Below the pieces are notes generated by a model. That model was given only the letters and a program-made list of their open reading frames with translations. It was not told where the DNA came from and ran no database searches. From assembly GCA_028532985.1 (NCBI GenBank), contig JANCIK010000008.1, positions 3,038,001 through 3,102,000 of the forward strand: 64,000 nt of DNA. Reading direction: 5' to 3'. Below are positions 62,924 to 64,000 of this stretch, in pieces. This DNA comes from Stropharia rugosoannulata (taxonomy: Eukaryota > Basidiomycota > Agaricomycetes > Agaricales > Strophariaceae). Every line of letters begins with the position of its first letter. Position 1 is the first letter of the stretch. A program made the translations under genes and the position numbers.

Positions 62924-64000
62924 TTTTTTTTTTTTTTTTTTTTTTTTTTGTGATCATGGCTTGCGCCAATTTATTATGTGGTGTCCGAACACAGTCCGCA
63001 CTGTGAAATACATCACAGAATACTACCTACAGTAGAGAGGGAAGCATACTCCTGGGGTGAGATGCAACGCGTGGAACCGGCCTAAGCTGGTAACACGTCA
63101 GGCAAGGACGAGACACGCAAAAGAGCGTGTCATGTCAGAAAAGCTAGAGGAGGCAGCTTACTCTGTGATGGCTGAAGCGCCCAGTATGGTTCACCATGCA
63201 CCGCACCTAAAGGCTTTATCCGAACCCCTTCTGGTGATGAGACCTGGAAAGCCCCAACAGTCACTCATCCTGCACCATTTAAGGACGGCGGACAGGCTGA
63301 TGGGGTGCACGCCATTAACGCCATAGCTGACCAAGACTGGCAATCATCACAATCACTGCAAGGCCTCCAAAGCTGTTATCCAACCCCAGCGGGGGGAGAG
63401 TTAGCAAAGACAGTAGGGTTGTCTCGCAAGAATTTGAGAAGCGTAGGGAGGTAAGTCGGAACACCTTCGTAGGAGTGCTTGAGCAGAGGACACTCAAACA
63501 GGTGTTGCCTGGTCTGGAGGAGGACCCCACAGTCGCAGGAGTACTTTTCATCGATATTAAAGCGCTTAAAATAAGCGCCGATGGGCGCATGCCCTAGTAG
63601 GCACCGGGTCATGCGCAATGTGAGAGAAATTGAGTCCCCACAAGATGACAGCCAAAATCCGCCCTTGGCGTATGATGGTTTGATACGATGTTCTCCGTCG
63701 ATGGAGTCGAGCTGGAGGAAGTTATGTCCTGCGTGATCTGTATCTCGAAAGAACAGTTGACGCCAGGCCCATAATTGTTGATCAGCTACTGCTTTGCGGC
63801 AGCTGTCCAAGGAAGAATCCTGGTACCTGCCGAGGACCCGGGGTTGGGCCTTTAATAAAAGGTGAGCTTCATGATGAATGCCCCACTCTGATTTGGATGG
63901 GACATCGACAAACGTAATGGAGTGCAAAGGGTCCTTAGAGAACCATTCACCTAAGATGCAGCAAACAGCCAAGGAGTGACCTTGGCCGGAGTGAATAGAT
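62924..64000 (-). mobile_element. LINE L6, 3' portion, runs off the window
   Basis: Poly(A) as 26 T at 62924-62949, then the 3' UTR, then ORF2 C-terminus to the window edge. Sequence equals L5 from the tail upward as far as can be seen; only the A-tail junction differs (GATCAC before the run versus GATTTT in L5). Confidence 0.93.
63376..64000 (-). CDS. ORF2: LINE L6 ORF2 C-terminus (partial)
   Basis: Open frame ending at TAA 63376-63378 and continuing past the window edge. It covers the region after RNase H (LGEWFSKDPLHSITF) to the CDC...H...C finger. No lesion in the visible part; whether the upstream ORF2 is intact cannot be judged here. Confidence 0.85.
   Translation of the reverse strand, partial: SIHSGQGHSLAVCCILGEWFSKDPLHSITFVDVPSKSEWGIHHEAHLLLKAQPRVLGRYQDSSLDSCRKAVADQQLWAWRQLFFRDTDHAGHNFLQLDSIDGEHRIKPSYAKGGFWLSSCGDSISLTLRMTRCLLGHAPIGAYFKRFNIDEKYSCDCGVLLQTRQHLFECPLLKHSYEGVPTYLPTLLKFLRDNPTVFANSPPAGVG

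Overview
The window is a nested retrotransposon block from a filamentous fungus, most likely an agaricomycete basidiomycete. The inference rests on introns of about 40-60 bp in the only host-like gene, copia and Tad1-like LINE elements with intact fungal-style domains, and the absence of other genes. All element names used here (Copia-A, Copia-B, LINE L1-L6) are working names for this window. No tRNA, rRNA, CRISPR or bacterial-type operon was seen.

Left edge (1-8403). A spliced minus-strand gene of unknown function (67-1313) is followed by a 3-kb foldback-like element (1430-4452). Its long inverted arms are built from about 160-170 bp monomers and its centre holds a decayed copia fragment. 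Then come broken Copia-B pieces in both orientations, an unclassified TG...CA segment (4786-5510) and a small inverted-repeat element with a perfect 34-bp palindrome (7095-7373).

Tandem copia array (8404-30611). Four Copia-A elements lie head to tail and share five LTRs (LTR-int-LTR-int-LTR-int-LTR-int-LTR) with a period near 5.51 kb. Each interior has a roughly 770-nt leader and one gag-pol frame (Gag with a CCHC knuckle, protease, integrase, RT, RNase H) broken by TGA codons at matching positions. Copies 2-4 are nearly identical and carry the same three stops, so the array probably grew by DNA-level recombination rather than by new insertions. Copy 2 looks like an unequal-crossover hybrid.

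Mosaic region (30612-64000). Copia-A and Copia-B fragments alternate in orientation, and most switch points sit exactly at LTR termini. Six LINE copies are inserted in them: L1 (minus, full length, ORF2 broken), L2 (plus, 5'-truncated, perfect 15-bp target duplication), L3 (plus, 5'-truncated, open RT/RNase H), L4 (minus, full length with both ORFs open), and L5 (plus) and L6 (minus), 5'-incomplete with essentially identical tails facing each other. L3 is fused in frame to a copia integrase, giving an open frame of about 1.5 thousand codons (43581-48167).

How the parts work. Copia elements are transcribed from TATA-bearing LTRs. They appear to prime reverse transcription with an internal fragment of initiator tRNA-Met, as Drosophila copia does (PBS GGTTATGAGCCCTG directly after the LTR). 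The LINE encodes a nucleic-acid-binding ORF1 protein and an endonuclease/RT/RNase H ORF2 protein whose start codon overlaps the ORF1 stop (ATGA), suggesting coupled translation. L4 and the Copia-B pol of 49015-52368 are the best-preserved coding units. All sequence comparisons were made by eye within this window; no database search was possible.
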